Assembly (NCBI GenBank): GCA_016201015.1
Contig: JACQDQ010000027.1
Location: 1 to 39,972, forward strand
Source: Pseudomonadota bacterium
GTDB taxonomy: Bacteria; Pseudomonadota; Alphaproteobacteria; CACIAM-22H2
Direction of reading: 5' to 3'
DNA: 39,972 bases
Below are positions 25,663-34,956 of this stretch, piece by piece. Position 1 is the stretch's first letter. Each line of letters starts with the position of its first letter. The notes beneath the pieces were generated by a model. It had not been told where the DNA came from and ran no database searches. It saw only the letters and a program-made list of their open reading frames with translations. The position numbers were made by a program, and so were the translations under genes.

Positions 25663-26865
25663 ATGAGACCCACCTCGGCGAACGATCAATCCGGGGCAGA
25701 AATGCGGGATCGCAACCTTGCCAAGGTCGCAGCGGTCGTCGGCGTCGGGCACACTGACTGGACAGCCGACCACGGTCGCGTTCGTGCCGGCGAGAAGCCG
25801 CATGACTCCTACGGCTACGCCGCAATCGCGTTCACCCGAGCTCTCGAAGATGCCGGACTGCATCGCGACCAGGTAGACGGCCTGATCGTCGGTCCCACAA
25901 CAGCATACGAAAGGGTCGGCGAGCTTCTCGGCATCGACGCCCGCTGGGGAGGACAGGCCGACGCGATGCTTGCCGTGATCCAGGCCTGCATGGCGATCAA
26001 GGCCGGCCTGGCCGAGGTGGTCGCCCTCGTTTACGGAAACGACCAGCGGTCCGCCTCGGCGCGCTACGGCGGCGCCGATCCGGTCGGCGGCGGCGCATTC
26101 CTGTCGTATGTCTATCACGCGCCGTGGGGATTCACGTCGCAGGGCGCGTTGTATGCAATGATGTTTCGCCGCTACATGGCGGTTACCGGAATCACCGAGG
26201 CCGACCTTGGCCAAGTCGCGGTGGCGCAGCGGTTGGCTGCGAGCCGAAATCCAAACGCGATCATGCAGAAGCGCATCACCTTGGATGAGTATCTGTCCTC
26301 GGCCTATGTGTGCGAGCCGCTGCATCTCTTCGACTATTGCTTGATAAACGACGGCGGCGTTGCGTTGATCATCGCCGAGAGCAGCCGCGCCCGGCGCATC
26401 CGGCTAGATCCCGTCTATATCCACGGGGTTGGACGGTCCGACCTGAATCATGGTGCGACCAGCCTCGAGCCCCGTCTGTTCGACTTCTATCGTCCGGCGC
26501 AGGCGCAATCCGCGGAACAAGTCTTCAACATGGCCGGGGTCGGCCCAGCCGATATGGACGTCTTGCAGGTGTATGACAGCTTCTCGTGCCATATTCCTCT
26601 CGCCTTGGAGGGCTATGGATACTGCAAGATCGGTGACGCCGGCAGGTTCATGCGGGAGGACGGCATATCGTTGGACAAGGGGCTGCCGATAAATACCAGC
26701 GGCGGACACCTCTCCGAATCCTATATGCAGGGGTGGAACCACCAGATCGAGTCGGTTCGCCAGCTGCGCCGGGAATGCGGTGAGCGTCAGGTCGCGAACT
26801 GCCGGTATGTGCATTATAGCTCCGACGTCGCCGGCAAAGCCGTTTCGATCATCTACGGACGATAG
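25663..26865 (+). CDS. Thiolase-family protein (second copy, DUF35-partner type)
   Basis: KVAAVVGVGHTDWTAD...YGYAAIAFTRALEDAGLHRDQVDGLIVGP; INDGGVALIIAESSRARR; TSGGHLSESYMQGWNHQIESVRQLRRE. Confidence 0.88.
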   Translation: MRPTSANDQSGAEMRDRNLAKVAAVVGVGHTDWTADHGRVRAGEKPHDSYGYAAIAFTRALEDAGLHRDQVDGLIVGPTTAYERVGELLGIDARWGGQADAMLAVIQACMAIKAGLAEVVALVYGNDQRSASARYGGADPVGGGAFLSYVYHAPWGFTSQGALYAMMFRRYMAVTGITEADLGQVAVAQRLAASRNPNAIMQKRITLDEYLSSAYVCEPLHLFDYCLINDGGVALIIAESSRARRIRLDPVYIHGVGRSDLNHGATSLEPRLFDFYRPAQAQSAEQVFNMAGVGPADMDVLQVYDSFSCHIPLALEGYGYCKIGDAGRFMREDGISLDKGLPINTSGGHLSESYMQGWNHQIESVRQLRRECGERQVANCRYVHYSSDVAGKAVSIIYGR

Positions 26866-26873
26866 GTGCTTCG

Positions 26874-27293
26874 ATGGCGAACTCGAAGCCGGTGATGAGC
26901 ATGTACGACGCTCCCATGTGGGAGAGTATCGGCAGGCACCGCCTCGAGCTGCAGACCTGCAGTCGATGCGCACGGTTCCGCTATCCCCCGGCTCCGATCT
27001 GCGCGAACTGTCTCTCGCTCGACTATCGCTGGCATCCCATCGCCGGGCGCGGAACCATCCTTTCTTGGGTCATCTTCCATCGGCAGTATTTCGACGACCA
27101 CGTGCCCCCGTACAATGTGGTCGCGGTTCAAATCGAGGAGGGCCCCATCATCCTGAGCAATCTCGTCGGGCCGGTGCCGGAAGGAAGCTGGATCGGTGCC
27201 GAGGTGGAATTCTGCTACGGAGAGCACGCCGGACGAATGCAGCATCAGGTGCGATTGCGGGAGCATTCGTCCATCGCAGCCGAGTCGGCCTAG
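26874..27293 (+). CDS. Zn-ribbon/OB-fold (DUF35-family) thiolase partner (second copy)
   Basis: RLELQTCSRCARFRYPPAPICANCLSLDYRWHPIAGRGTILSWVIFHRQYFDDHVPPYNVVAVQIEEGP; two CxxC pairs; 9 bp after the thiolase. Confidence 0.9.
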   Translation: MANSKPVMSMYDAPMWESIGRHRLELQTCSRCARFRYPPAPICANCLSLDYRWHPIAGRGTILSWVIFHRQYFDDHVPPYNVVAVQIEEGPIILSNLVGPVPEGSWIGAEVEFCYGEHAGRMQHQVRLREHSSIAAESA

Positions 27294-27338
27294 CCGCCTG
27301 CCAAGCCGGCGAAAGAGTCAACAAGGGAAGGACGCGCC

Positions 27339-28076
27339 TTGATCGAGAGAGAACTCATCATCACCACGAAGCACGGCACGATGCCGAGTTTCACGGCCTG
27401 CCCCGAGGGGCCGGGTACTTGGCCCGCGGTGATCTTGCTCATGGACGCGCCGGGCATGCGCGAGGAGCTGCGCAACCACGCCCGGCGGATCGCCAAGGGA
27501 GGATATTTTTGCCTGCTTCCGGACATGTACTACCGCCTGGGGACAATCCGTCTCGATCTATCGCGGCGCGACGATGCGATGACCGCCGTGGTGCGGGCTG
27601 CGCGCCAGAGCCTGACGGACACGCTCGTCAAGGATGACATGGCGGCGATATTGTCCTTCGTCGACGCACAGGCAAAGGTTACGCCCGGGCCGGTCGGCAC
27701 CGTGGGCCACTGCATGAGCGGACGCTACATCACCACCACGGCGGCCCAGTTTCCGCACCGCATCAAGGCGGCGGCATCCCTCTATGGGGTCGGTCTTGTC
27801 ACCGACACAGACGACTCGCCGCACCGCCACTTGGCAGGAATTGCGGCTGAGCTTTACTACGGGTTCGGCGAAATCGACAAATCCACGCCGCCGTCCTATG
27901 TGGCGGCGTTTCGGGCGGCTCTGGACAAGGCCGGCGTCAAGTTTAGCCTCGACGTCTTTCCAGGCGCCGATCACGGCTACTGCTTCGCGGAACGTCAAGC
28001 TTACTCTGCCGCCGCCGCCGAGGAGAGCTGGCGCAAGCTATTCGACCTGTGGCGCCGCAATCTGAATGGTCATTGA
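27339..28076 (+). CDS. Dienelactone hydrolase family protein
   Basis: WPAVILLMDAPGMREELRNHARRIAKGGYFCLLPDMYYR; VGTVGHCMSGRYITTTAAQFPHRIKAAASLYG; FPGADHGYCF. Confidence 0.9.
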   Translation: MIERELIITTKHGTMPSFTACPEGPGTWPAVILLMDAPGMREELRNHARRIAKGGYFCLLPDMYYRLGTIRLDLSRRDDAMTAVVRAARQSLTDTLVKDDMAAILSFVDAQAKVTPGPVGTVGHCMSGRYITTTAAQFPHRIKAAASLYGVGLVTDTDDSPHRHLAGIAAELYYGFGEIDKSTPPSYVAAFRAALDKAGVKFSLDVFPGADHGYCFAERQAYSAAAAEESWRKLFDLWRRNLNGH

Positions 28077-28149
28077 CGTGCCGGGAAGCATCCGACATTC
28101 GAGGAGCGGTCGAGATTTGCCTGATCCTTCCAGTTTGCAGTCAGCGAGA

Positions 28150-29694
28150 ATGAACGGGGCGGAAAGCCTCGTGCGCACATTGCTGGGCGGTGGGGTGGAG
28201 GTGTGTTTCGCCAATCCCGGCACCTCGGAGATGCATTTCGTGGCCGCGCTGGACCGCATCGACGGCATGCGCTGCGTGCTCTGCCTGTTCGAGGGGGTAG
28301 TGACCGGCGCCGCCGACGGCTATGGCCGGATGGCCGAGAAACCGGCGGCGACGCTGCTGCATCTCGGACCCGGGCTGGCGAACGGTCTTGCCAACCTGCA
28401 CAATGCTCGGCGCGCCGCCACGCCAATCGTCAACATCGTCGGCGATCACGCCACCTATCATCGCCAGCACGATACGCCGCTGACGTCGGATATCGAGACT
28501 GCGGCGCGGCCATTCTCCAATTGGGTACGCACGTCGGGGAGCGCCCGCGCGGTGGCATCCGACGCTGCCGAGGCAATCGTCGTCGCCCGCACGCCGCCCG
28601 GGCAGATCGCGACGCTGATCTTGCCCGCCGACACGGCGTGGAATCCGGCCGAGGCGCCGGCCGCGGTGCCGAACGTTCCAGCTCGGGCCCAGGTCGCGGA
28701 ACGGGCCGTAACAGAGGCCGTGCGGATGTTGCGATCGGGCGCGCGCACCGCATTGCTGCTAGCCGGTTCCGTGCTACGCGCGCACGGTCTGCAGATGGCC
28801 GACCGGATCGCGGCGGCGACAGGCGCCCGGTTGCTGGTCGGCAATTCAAACGCCCGGGTGGAACGTGGGGCAGGACGCGTGGCGGCTGAGTCGATTCCCT
28901 ACGTGGTCGATCAGGCGGTGGCGGCGCTCGCCGATTTGCAGCAATTGATCCTGGTGGGCGCGACGCCGCCGACGGCCTTCTTCGCGTACCCGAACAAACC
29001 CAGCGTGCTCACCCCAGCCGATTGTCGGCTGCACGTACTGGCGCGACATGACGAGGATGCCGTGCAGGCGCTGGAATGGCTGGTCGATGCAGTCGGCGCA
29101 CGCGCGCACACGCCAAAGGCGGCCGCCTACCAGCCGCCCACGCTTGCCAGCGGCGCGATTACGCTGGACGCGCTCGGCCAATCGATCGCCGCGCTCATCC
29201 CGGAGCAAGCTATCGTGGTCGACGAGTCGGTTACCAGCGGACGCAGCTTCTTGCGCAGCAGCCGTTCCAGCCATCCGCACGATTGGTTGAAGAACATGGG
29301 CGGATCGATTGGCTTTGGCCTACCCGTGGCCACGGGCGCCGCCATCGCCTGTCCGGACCGCAAGGTGCTTTGTCTGGAAGCGGACGGCAGCGGCATGTAC
29401 ACGCTGCAGGCACTGTGGACTCATGCACGCGAGGGGCTGGACGTGACGACGGTGGTCTTCTCCAACCGCTCATACGCCATCCTGCGCAACGAGCTTGCCA
29501 ATGTGCAAGCCGGCAAACCCGGCCGCAAGGCGCTCGACATGCTTGACCTGGGGCGCCCGGACCTCAACTGGACCGGGCTCGCTCGCAGCATGGGGGTCGA
29601 GGCCGGCCGCGCCACCGACATGGACACGTTCAATCGCGAGCTTCAAGCAGGGCTACGCAGCAAGGGGCCGTATCTGATCGAGGTCGTCCTCTGA
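28150..29694 (+). CDS. Thiamine-diphosphate-dependent enzyme, acetolactate synthase large subunit/benzoylformate decarboxylase-like
   Basis: MNGAESLVRTLLGGGVEVCFANPGTSEMHFVAALDRIDGMRCVLCLFEGVVTGAADGYGRMAEKPAATLLHLGPGLANGLANLHNARRA; ThDP motif EADGSGMYTLQALWTHAREGLDVTTVVFSNRSYAILRNE. Confidence 0.9.
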   Translation: MNGAESLVRTLLGGGVEVCFANPGTSEMHFVAALDRIDGMRCVLCLFEGVVTGAADGYGRMAEKPAATLLHLGPGLANGLANLHNARRAATPIVNIVGDHATYHRQHDTPLTSDIETAARPFSNWVRTSGSARAVASDAAEAIVVARTPPGQIATLILPADTAWNPAEAPAAVPNVPARAQVAERAVTEAVRMLRSGARTALLLAGSVLRAHGLQMADRIAAATGARLLVGNSNARVERGAGRVAAESIPYVVDQAVAALADLQQLILVGATPPTAFFAYPNKPSVLTPADCRLHVLARHDEDAVQALEWLVDAVGARAHTPKAAAYQPPTLASGAITLDALGQSIAALIPEQAIVVDESVTSGRSFLRSSRSSHPHDWLKNMGGSIGFGLPVATGAAIACPDRKVLCLEADGSGMYTLQALWTHAREGLDVTTVVFSNRSYAILRNELANVQAGKPGRKALDMLDLGRPDLNWTGLARSMGVEAGRATDMDTFNRELQAGLRSKGPYLIEVVL

Positions 29695-29751
29695 CCTGAG
29701 CGGATCGCTTCGGCGTTTCGCGGAAACCGGATGATCGCTGGCCAAGCAAAG

Positions 29752-29771
29752 CAGGCGGCCGAAGCCGCCTG
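29752..29771. terminator. Hairpin terminator between convergent genes
   Basis: CAGGCGGC-cgaa-GCCGCCTG perfect 8-bp stem followed by TTTG and preceded by CAAAG, between the ends at 29694 (+) and 29803 (-). Confidence 0.65.
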
Positions 29772-29802
29772 TTTGACTCTCCGTTGCGAACGAAGCCCGA
29801 CC

Positions 29803-31374
29803 TCAGGCCATCCACCAGCGTTCGATGCACTTCTGGCCGTCGAGATCGAAGTTCGACGCGATGGACGGCCCGCGGGCAATCTTAGTCGTACGCGCGCTGA
29901 CGTAGTTGGCGCACATCGGGATGATCGCACCGCCGTCGTTGCTGACGATAAGCTGCATCTCGCGATACATCTCCCGGCGCTTGTTGCTGTCGAGCTCGGC
30001 GCGTGCCTCGAGAAGCAGCTTGTTGAATTTTTCGTTATCCCAATGGGTGTCGTTCCACCGCGATCCCTTGGCATAGACTTGACTGAACATCCAATCCTCG
30101 GTCGGCCGTCCGGCCCAGAAACACATGACGAACGGCTTCTTGGTCCAGACATTCGACCAGTAGCCGTCATTCGGCTCGCGCACCACGTTGACGTCGATGC
30201 CGGCCTTCGCGGCGTGCTCCTTGAACAGCACGGCCGTATCGACGGCGCCGACGAAGGCGGCGTCGGCGGCCGACAGGTCGACCTTGAGCGAGGACAGCCC
30301 CGCCTGCTTCAGGTGGAATTTCGCCTTGTCCGGGTCGTAGTCGCGGACCGGAACATCGGCGGCGAAGTAGCGGTTGGCCGGCGTGATCGGGCTGTCGTTG
30401 CCGGGCCGGCCGTGTCCGCGCAGGATGGTCTGGACGAGCGTCTTGCGGTCGATGGCGTATTTCATCGCCAGCCGCACGTTGTTATCGGTGAATGGCGCAG
30501 TGTCGGTGAACATCGGCATCGTATAGTGCTGCGTGCCGGTGACCTCCTCGATCACGATGTCCTTGTTGCGCTGAAGCAGAGCCAGCGTCTTGATGTCGAC
30601 CCGCCCGATGACGTCGACCTCGCCGGTAACGATCGCATTCATACGCGCGGCTATGTCACCGATGGCGATCAGCTCGACATCGTCGAAATGCGCGCGCCCC
30701 GCCTTCCAGTAGTTGGGATTGCGCTTGAGCACCATGCGCACGCCGCGCTCGTGGGAGACCAGCGTATAGCCGCCCGTGCCGATCGCCGGCTCCCAGTCGA
30801 CCTTGCCATCCTTAGCCGGCGTGATGGCGAGATGATAGTCCGAGACGAGATAGGGAAAATCGGCGCTGCCGCTTGCCAAGGTGAATACCACACCGTCCTT
30901 GCCGTCGGTCTTGATGTCGGAGATCGCGTCCAGGACGCCCTTGACGGCCGATTTCGAAGCCGGCCCGCGGTGATGGTTGAACGACGCGACGACGTCGTCG
31001 GCATCGAGCGTCTTGCCGTTGTGGAACGTCACGCCCTTGCGCAGCCTGACCATCCAGGTCTTGGCGTCTTTCGAAGACTCCAGGCTCTCTGCGAGCTCGG
31101 GGACGAGCACGTTATCCGGCCCGATTTCCGTGAGGTTGTTGTAGACCGCCCCGCTCAGGCCGAGATTGACGATTGCCGAGACGCCCCAGGTGCCGGGATC
31201 GTGGGAATCGCCGGTATTGGCCTGCGAAGCCCCAAGTCGCAGCCGCCCGCCCTTCTTCGGCGCGGCCTGGGCAAGCGCCTGGTTGCCGAGGCCGAGCGCG
31301 AGGCCCGTGGCGGCGGCTCCCAACAGCACTTGTCTGCGGGTTGGCTCGCCGAAGATCACCATTGTCTTGTTCAT
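29803..31374 (-). CDS. ABC transporter substrate-binding protein, family 5 (peptide type), possible Tat signal
   Basis: MNKTMVIFGEPTRRQVLLGAAATGLALGLGNQALAQ; KTWMVRLRKGVTFHNGKTLDADDVVASFNHH. Confidence 0.92.
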   Translation of the reverse strand: MNKTMVIFGEPTRRQVLLGAAATGLALGLGNQALAQAAPKKGGRLRLGASQANTGDSHDPGTWGVSAIVNLGLSGAVYNNLTEIGPDNVLVPELAESLESSKDAKTWMVRLRKGVTFHNGKTLDADDVVASFNHHRGPASKSAVKGVLDAISDIKTDGKDGVVFTLASGSADFPYLVSDYHLAITPAKDGKVDWEPAIGTGGYTLVSHERGVRMVLKRNPNYWKAGRAHFDDVELIAIGDIAARMNAIVTGEVDVIGRVDIKTLALLQRNKDIVIEEVTGTQHYTMPMFTDTAPFTDNNVRLAMKYAIDRKTLVQTILRGHGRPGNDSPITPANRYFAADVPVRDYDPDKAKFHLKQAGLSSLKVDLSAADAAFVGAVDTAVLFKEHAAKAGIDVNVVREPNDGYWSNVWTKKPFVMCFWAGRPTEDWMFSQVYAKGSRWNDTHWDNEKFNKLLLEARAELDSNKRREMYREMQLIVSNDGGAIIPMCANYVSARTTKIARGPSIASNFDLDGQKCIERWWMA

Positions 31375-31404
31375 GTTGGCCTCCCTCCGTAATAAATATG
31401 ACAA

Positions 31405-31418
31405 ATGTTAGCTGACAT
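31405..31418. promoter_or_regulatory. Imperfect palindrome ATGTTAGCTGACAT upstream of the SBP gene
   Basis: 14 bp, 12 of 14 positions self-complementary, 31-44 bp upstream of the start at 31374. Confidence 0.25.
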
Positions 31419-31446
31419 TGGCCGCGCAGTATATGCGGCGGATGGT

Positions 31447-33126
31447 CTATCGGCCGGCGCCATCGGCGGCCGTGCCGGCGGCACCAGTGAGGATTGCGGC
31501 CCGCCTGCGGCGATTGATCGTACGGTCGAGCCAGTCGGGATCCATTTCCGGAACGCTGGACAGCAACAAATCGGTATAGGGATGGTGCGGCGGCGAGAAC
31601 ATGGTCTCGCGGGAACCGGCCTCGACGACCCGCCCATCCTTCATCACCACCAGATCATCGGCGATGGCGCGCACCGTGGCGAGATCGTGCGTGATGAACA
31701 GATACGACAATTCGCGCTCGCGCTGGAGCCGGTCGAGCAGCTTGAGAATCTCCTCGGCGACCAGCTGGTCGAGCGCCGAGGTGATCTCGTCGCAGATGAT
31801 CAGCTCCGGTTCGGCGGCCAACGCGCGAGCGATGCATACGCGCTGCTTTTGCCCGCCGGACAATTCGCCCGGATAGCGGTCGGCATAGCGGTCGGGATCA
31901 AGTTCGATCTCAGAGAAGAGCTGACGCAGCCGCCGCTCCTTGGCATCCCCCTTCAGTCCCAAGTAGAACTCCAGCGGCCGGCCGACCGCATCGCGCACGC
32001 GCTGCCGCGGGTTGAGCGCGGTGTCCGGCATCTGCACGATCATCTGCACCCGACGCAAATCGTCCTTGGCCCGGTCGCGAAAGCTCGCAGGCAGCTTGCG
32101 TCCGGCGATGGAGATGCTGCCGGTATTGGGCGGCAAGAGCCCGGTGATGGTGCGCGCCAGAGTCGACTTTCCCGAACCCGACTCGCCAACGACCGCAACC
32201 GTGCGACCCTTGTGCACGTCGAGAGACACCTCGTGCAGCACGGGAACCGCGCCATAGGCTGCGGTGACGTCTTTCACTCGCAGCAGGGGTGTTTCGCCCG
32301 CCGGCACTGCCGCTTTGAGCGTCGCGCGGAAGCTGCGCACGGCCCACAGAGATTTCGTGTAGGCCTCGCGCGGCGAGGCGATCATGGTGCGGGTGTCGGC
32401 CTCCTCGACAAGCCGACCGTTTCGCAAGACCATGATGCGGTCCGCCATCTGCGCGACAAGCGCAAGGTCATGGCTGATGTAGATTGCCGCGGTGCCGATC
32501 GCCTTCACCGCGTGGCGAATCGCGGCGAGAACTTCGATCTGCGTTGTCACGTCGAGCGCGGTCGTCGGTTCGTCGAAGATGATAAGGTCGGGCTTGGCCA
32601 CCATGGCCATGGCGCTCATGGCGCGCTGCAGCTGGCCGCCCGACACCTGATGTGGATAGCGGAAGCCGATCTCTTCCGGGTGCGGGAGCTGCATTCGCCG
32701 ATAGAGAGCGATCGCCTGCTGCACGGCCTCCAGCCGCGCGCAGATGCCATGCTGCACAGCCGCTTCCACGGACTGGTCGATCAAGCGATGAGCCGGATTG
32801 AACGCCGCAGCGGCGGACTGCGCCACATAGGCGATGCGCGAGCCCAGCAGGCGACGGCGATGGTCTTCGTTCGCCGCCGTCAGGTTCTTGCCGTCGAACA
32901 CGATCGATCCGCCTGTGACGCGGCACCCGTCGCGCGTAAAGCCCATCGCGGCGAGCCCCAATGTCGACTTGCCGGCCCCGGATTCGCCGATGAGGCCGAG
33001 CACCTCGCCCCGTGCCAGATCGAGATCGATATCGCGTACGATCTCAACCAACCCGGAATCCGAACGTCCTTCGATCGTCAGATGACGTATCGATAGCAGG
33101 GCGGCGGTTGCGTCGGGTTTGGCCAC
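31447..33126 (-). CDS. Dipeptide ABC transporter ATP-binding protein, fused DppD-DppF type
   Basis: Two Walker A motifs (GLIGESGAGKSTLG; VVGESGSGKSTLAR) and two signature motifs (VSGGQLQRAMSAMAM; LSGGQKQRVCIARAL) in 559 aa from GTG 33126. Confidence 0.93.
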   Translation of the reverse strand: MAKPDATAALLSIRHLTIEGRSDSGLVEIVRDIDLDLARGEVLGLIGESGAGKSTLGLAAMGFTRDGCRVTGGSIVFDGKNLTAANEDHRRRLLGSRIAYVAQSAAAAFNPAHRLIDQSVEAAVQHGICARLEAVQQAIALYRRMQLPHPEEIGFRYPHQVSGGQLQRAMSAMAMVAKPDLIIFDEPTTALDVTTQIEVLAAIRHAVKAIGTAAIYISHDLALVAQMADRIMVLRNGRLVEEADTRTMIASPREAYTKSLWAVRSFRATLKAAVPAGETPLLRVKDVTAAYGAVPVLHEVSLDVHKGRTVAVVGESGSGKSTLARTITGLLPPNTGSISIAGRKLPASFRDRAKDDLRRVQMIVQMPDTALNPRQRVRDAVGRPLEFYLGLKGDAKERRLRQLFSEIELDPDRYADRYPGELSGGQKQRVCIARALAAEPELIICDEITSALDQLVAEEILKLLDRLQRERELSYLFITHDLATVRAIADDLVVMKDGRVVEAGSRETMFSPPHHPYTDLLLSSVPEMDPDWLDRTINRRRRAAILTGAAGTAADGAGR

Positions 33127-33131
33127 GTCGC

Positions 33132-33959
33132 TCAATCCTTGAGGCCGCTGGAGCGTTGGAGAAGCCAGTCGACGATGAAGTTCACCGCGACGGTAAGGAG
33201 CGCGATCGCCGCGGCAGGCAGCAAAGGCGTGATGTCGCCGTAGGTGATGAGCACGGCGTTGTCGCGCACCATCGACCCCCAATCGGCGGTCGGCGGCTGA
33301 ATGCCGAGACCGAGGAAGCTCAGCGTGGCGATAAAGAGAAACGCGAAACAGAGACGCAATCCGAATTCGGCGATGAGCGGTGCGGCCGCGTTTGGCAGGA
33401 TCTCGCGATAGATCAGCCAACCGAGGCCTTCGCCTCGCAGCCTCGCCGCCTCGACGTAGTCGAGCGCCGAGATGCCGAGTGCCAGCGCCCGCGCAAGCCT
33501 GAAGAAACGCGTGGACTCGAGGCCTGCAATGATCAAGATCAGGCTGGCGATCGAGGTCCCGAAGATCGCCAGCAGCAGGAGCGCGAAGATCAGCGACGGG
33601 ATCGCCATGATGATGTCGACGAAGCGTCCCAGCAATTGATCGGCCCAGCCGCGTACGGTGCCCGCAAGAAGGCCGGCCGAGCCGCCAAGCAGGAAGGCGA
33701 GCAGCGTCGTGGCGAGAGCGACGCCGACCGTATTGCGCGCGCCGTAGATCATTCGGGTTGCCATGTCGCGGCCGAGATTGTCGGTGCCGAGCAGGTGACT
33801 GTTGCTCCAGGGTGCGAATTCGGGTCCGACGATCTGTGTCTGGCCGTAGGGCGCGATCACCGGCGCCAGCAGGGCGACAAAAAAGATCAAGGTCGTGACA
33901 ACGAGGCCGAACCATGCGGTCGGAGGTGCCGCGCGGAACGCTGTGGCGAGGTTCGTCAT
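33132..33959 (-). CDS. Peptide ABC transporter permease (DppC type)
   Basis: SNSHLLGTDNLGRDMATRMIYGARNT; LSFLGLGIQPPTADWGSMVRDN. Confidence 0.92.
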   Translation of the reverse strand: MTNLATAFRAAPPTAWFGLVVTTLIFFVALLAPVIAPYGQTQIVGPEFAPWSNSHLLGTDNLGRDMATRMIYGARNTVGVALATTLLAFLLGGSAGLLAGTVRGWADQLLGRFVDIIMAIPSLIFALLLLAIFGTSIASLILIIAGLESTRFFRLARALALGISALDYVEAARLRGEGLGWLIYREILPNAAAPLIAEFGLRLCFAFLFIATLSFLGLGIQPPTADWGSMVRDNAVLITYGDITPLLPAAAIALLTVAVNFIVDWLLQRSSGLKD

Positions 33960-33969
33960 CGCCCGACCT

Positions 33970-34929
33970 TCATCTTTGATGCAGTAGGCGCGGATCGAGC
34001 GCGATCGTCAGCACATCGGCAATCAGGTTGAGGACAATGTAGGTCGACGCGAAAATCAGGCAGGTCGCCTGCACCACGGGGATATCGCGCTTTGCGACCG
34101 CGTCGACCAGAAGCTGGCCCAGTCCGGGATAGCCGAAGACCACCTCGACGACGACCACGCCGACGATGAGATAGGCGAGGTTCAGCACCACCACGTTGAT
34201 GATCGGCGCCAATGCGTTCGGCAGGGCATGGCGCACGATGACGCGGGACGGCTTCAGGCCCTTGAGGCGCGCCATCTCGATATATTGGTTTGCCATCAGA
34301 TTGACGATCGCGGCGCGCGTCAGCCTTATCACGTGGGCCGCGACGGCCAGGGTCAACGTGACGACCGGCAGGATCGTGCGATAAAACCGCTCGGCAAGCG
34401 GCGTATCCGGGTTTACGGATGCAAGACTCGGAACCAAGCCGGCTTTGACCGACAGGGCGAGGATCAGGATGTAGGCAACGAAGAATTCCGGCAGTGAGAT
34501 GGCGGTGAGGGCCGCCACGTTGATCGACCGGTCGATGAGCCGCCCGCGATAAAGCGCGGCGGCGAGCCCGAGCGCGATGGATAGCGGCAGTGAGATGGTC
34601 GCGGCGAAGCCTGCGAGGAAGAACGTGTTGACCAGGCGGCTGCCAGTCAGCTCCGCGATGGAGCGGCCGCTCGCCAGCGACCGCCCGAAATCGCCGGTCA
34701 GCACGCCGCCGATCCATTCGATGTAGCGCGTGCCGGCGGGGCGATCGAGGCCGAGCTCGTGGCGGATGTTGGCGACCGTTTCAGGGGTGCGCGCCTGACC
34801 GAGAATCTCTTCGGCGAGATCGCCAGGCAGAAGATAGACAGCGAAGAAGACGATGAACGAAACGATCGCCAGAGTGACAAACCCCAGGCCGATCCGCTTC
34901 AAAATCATCGCCGCGAGTGACCGCATCAT
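33970..34929 (-). CDS. Peptide ABC transporter permease (DppB type)
   Basis: FIVFFAVYLLPGDLAEEILGQARTPETVANIRHELGLDRP; NQYIEMARLKGLKPSRVIVRHALPNALAPIINV. Confidence 0.92.
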   Translation of the reverse strand: MMRSLAAMILKRIGLGFVTLAIVSFIVFFAVYLLPGDLAEEILGQARTPETVANIRHELGLDRPAGTRYIEWIGGVLTGDFGRSLASGRSIAELTGSRLVNTFFLAGFAATISLPLSIALGLAAALYRGRLIDRSINVAALTAISLPEFFVAYILILALSVKAGLVPSLASVNPDTPLAERFYRTILPVVTLTLAVAAHVIRLTRAAIVNLMANQYIEMARLKGLKPSRVIVRHALPNALAPIINVVVLNLAYLIVGVVVVEVVFGYPGLGQLLVDAVAKRDIPVVQATCLIFASTYIVLNLIADVLTIALDPRLLHQR

Positions 34930-34956
34930 TCGCCTATATGCTAAGATTGAGTTTCC

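Noticed and set aside
31447-33915. 822-aa single protein as given in the ORF track
   Set aside because: The N-terminal ~260 residues are an out-of-frame read of the DppC permease gene; the ATPase homology starts at GTG 33126.
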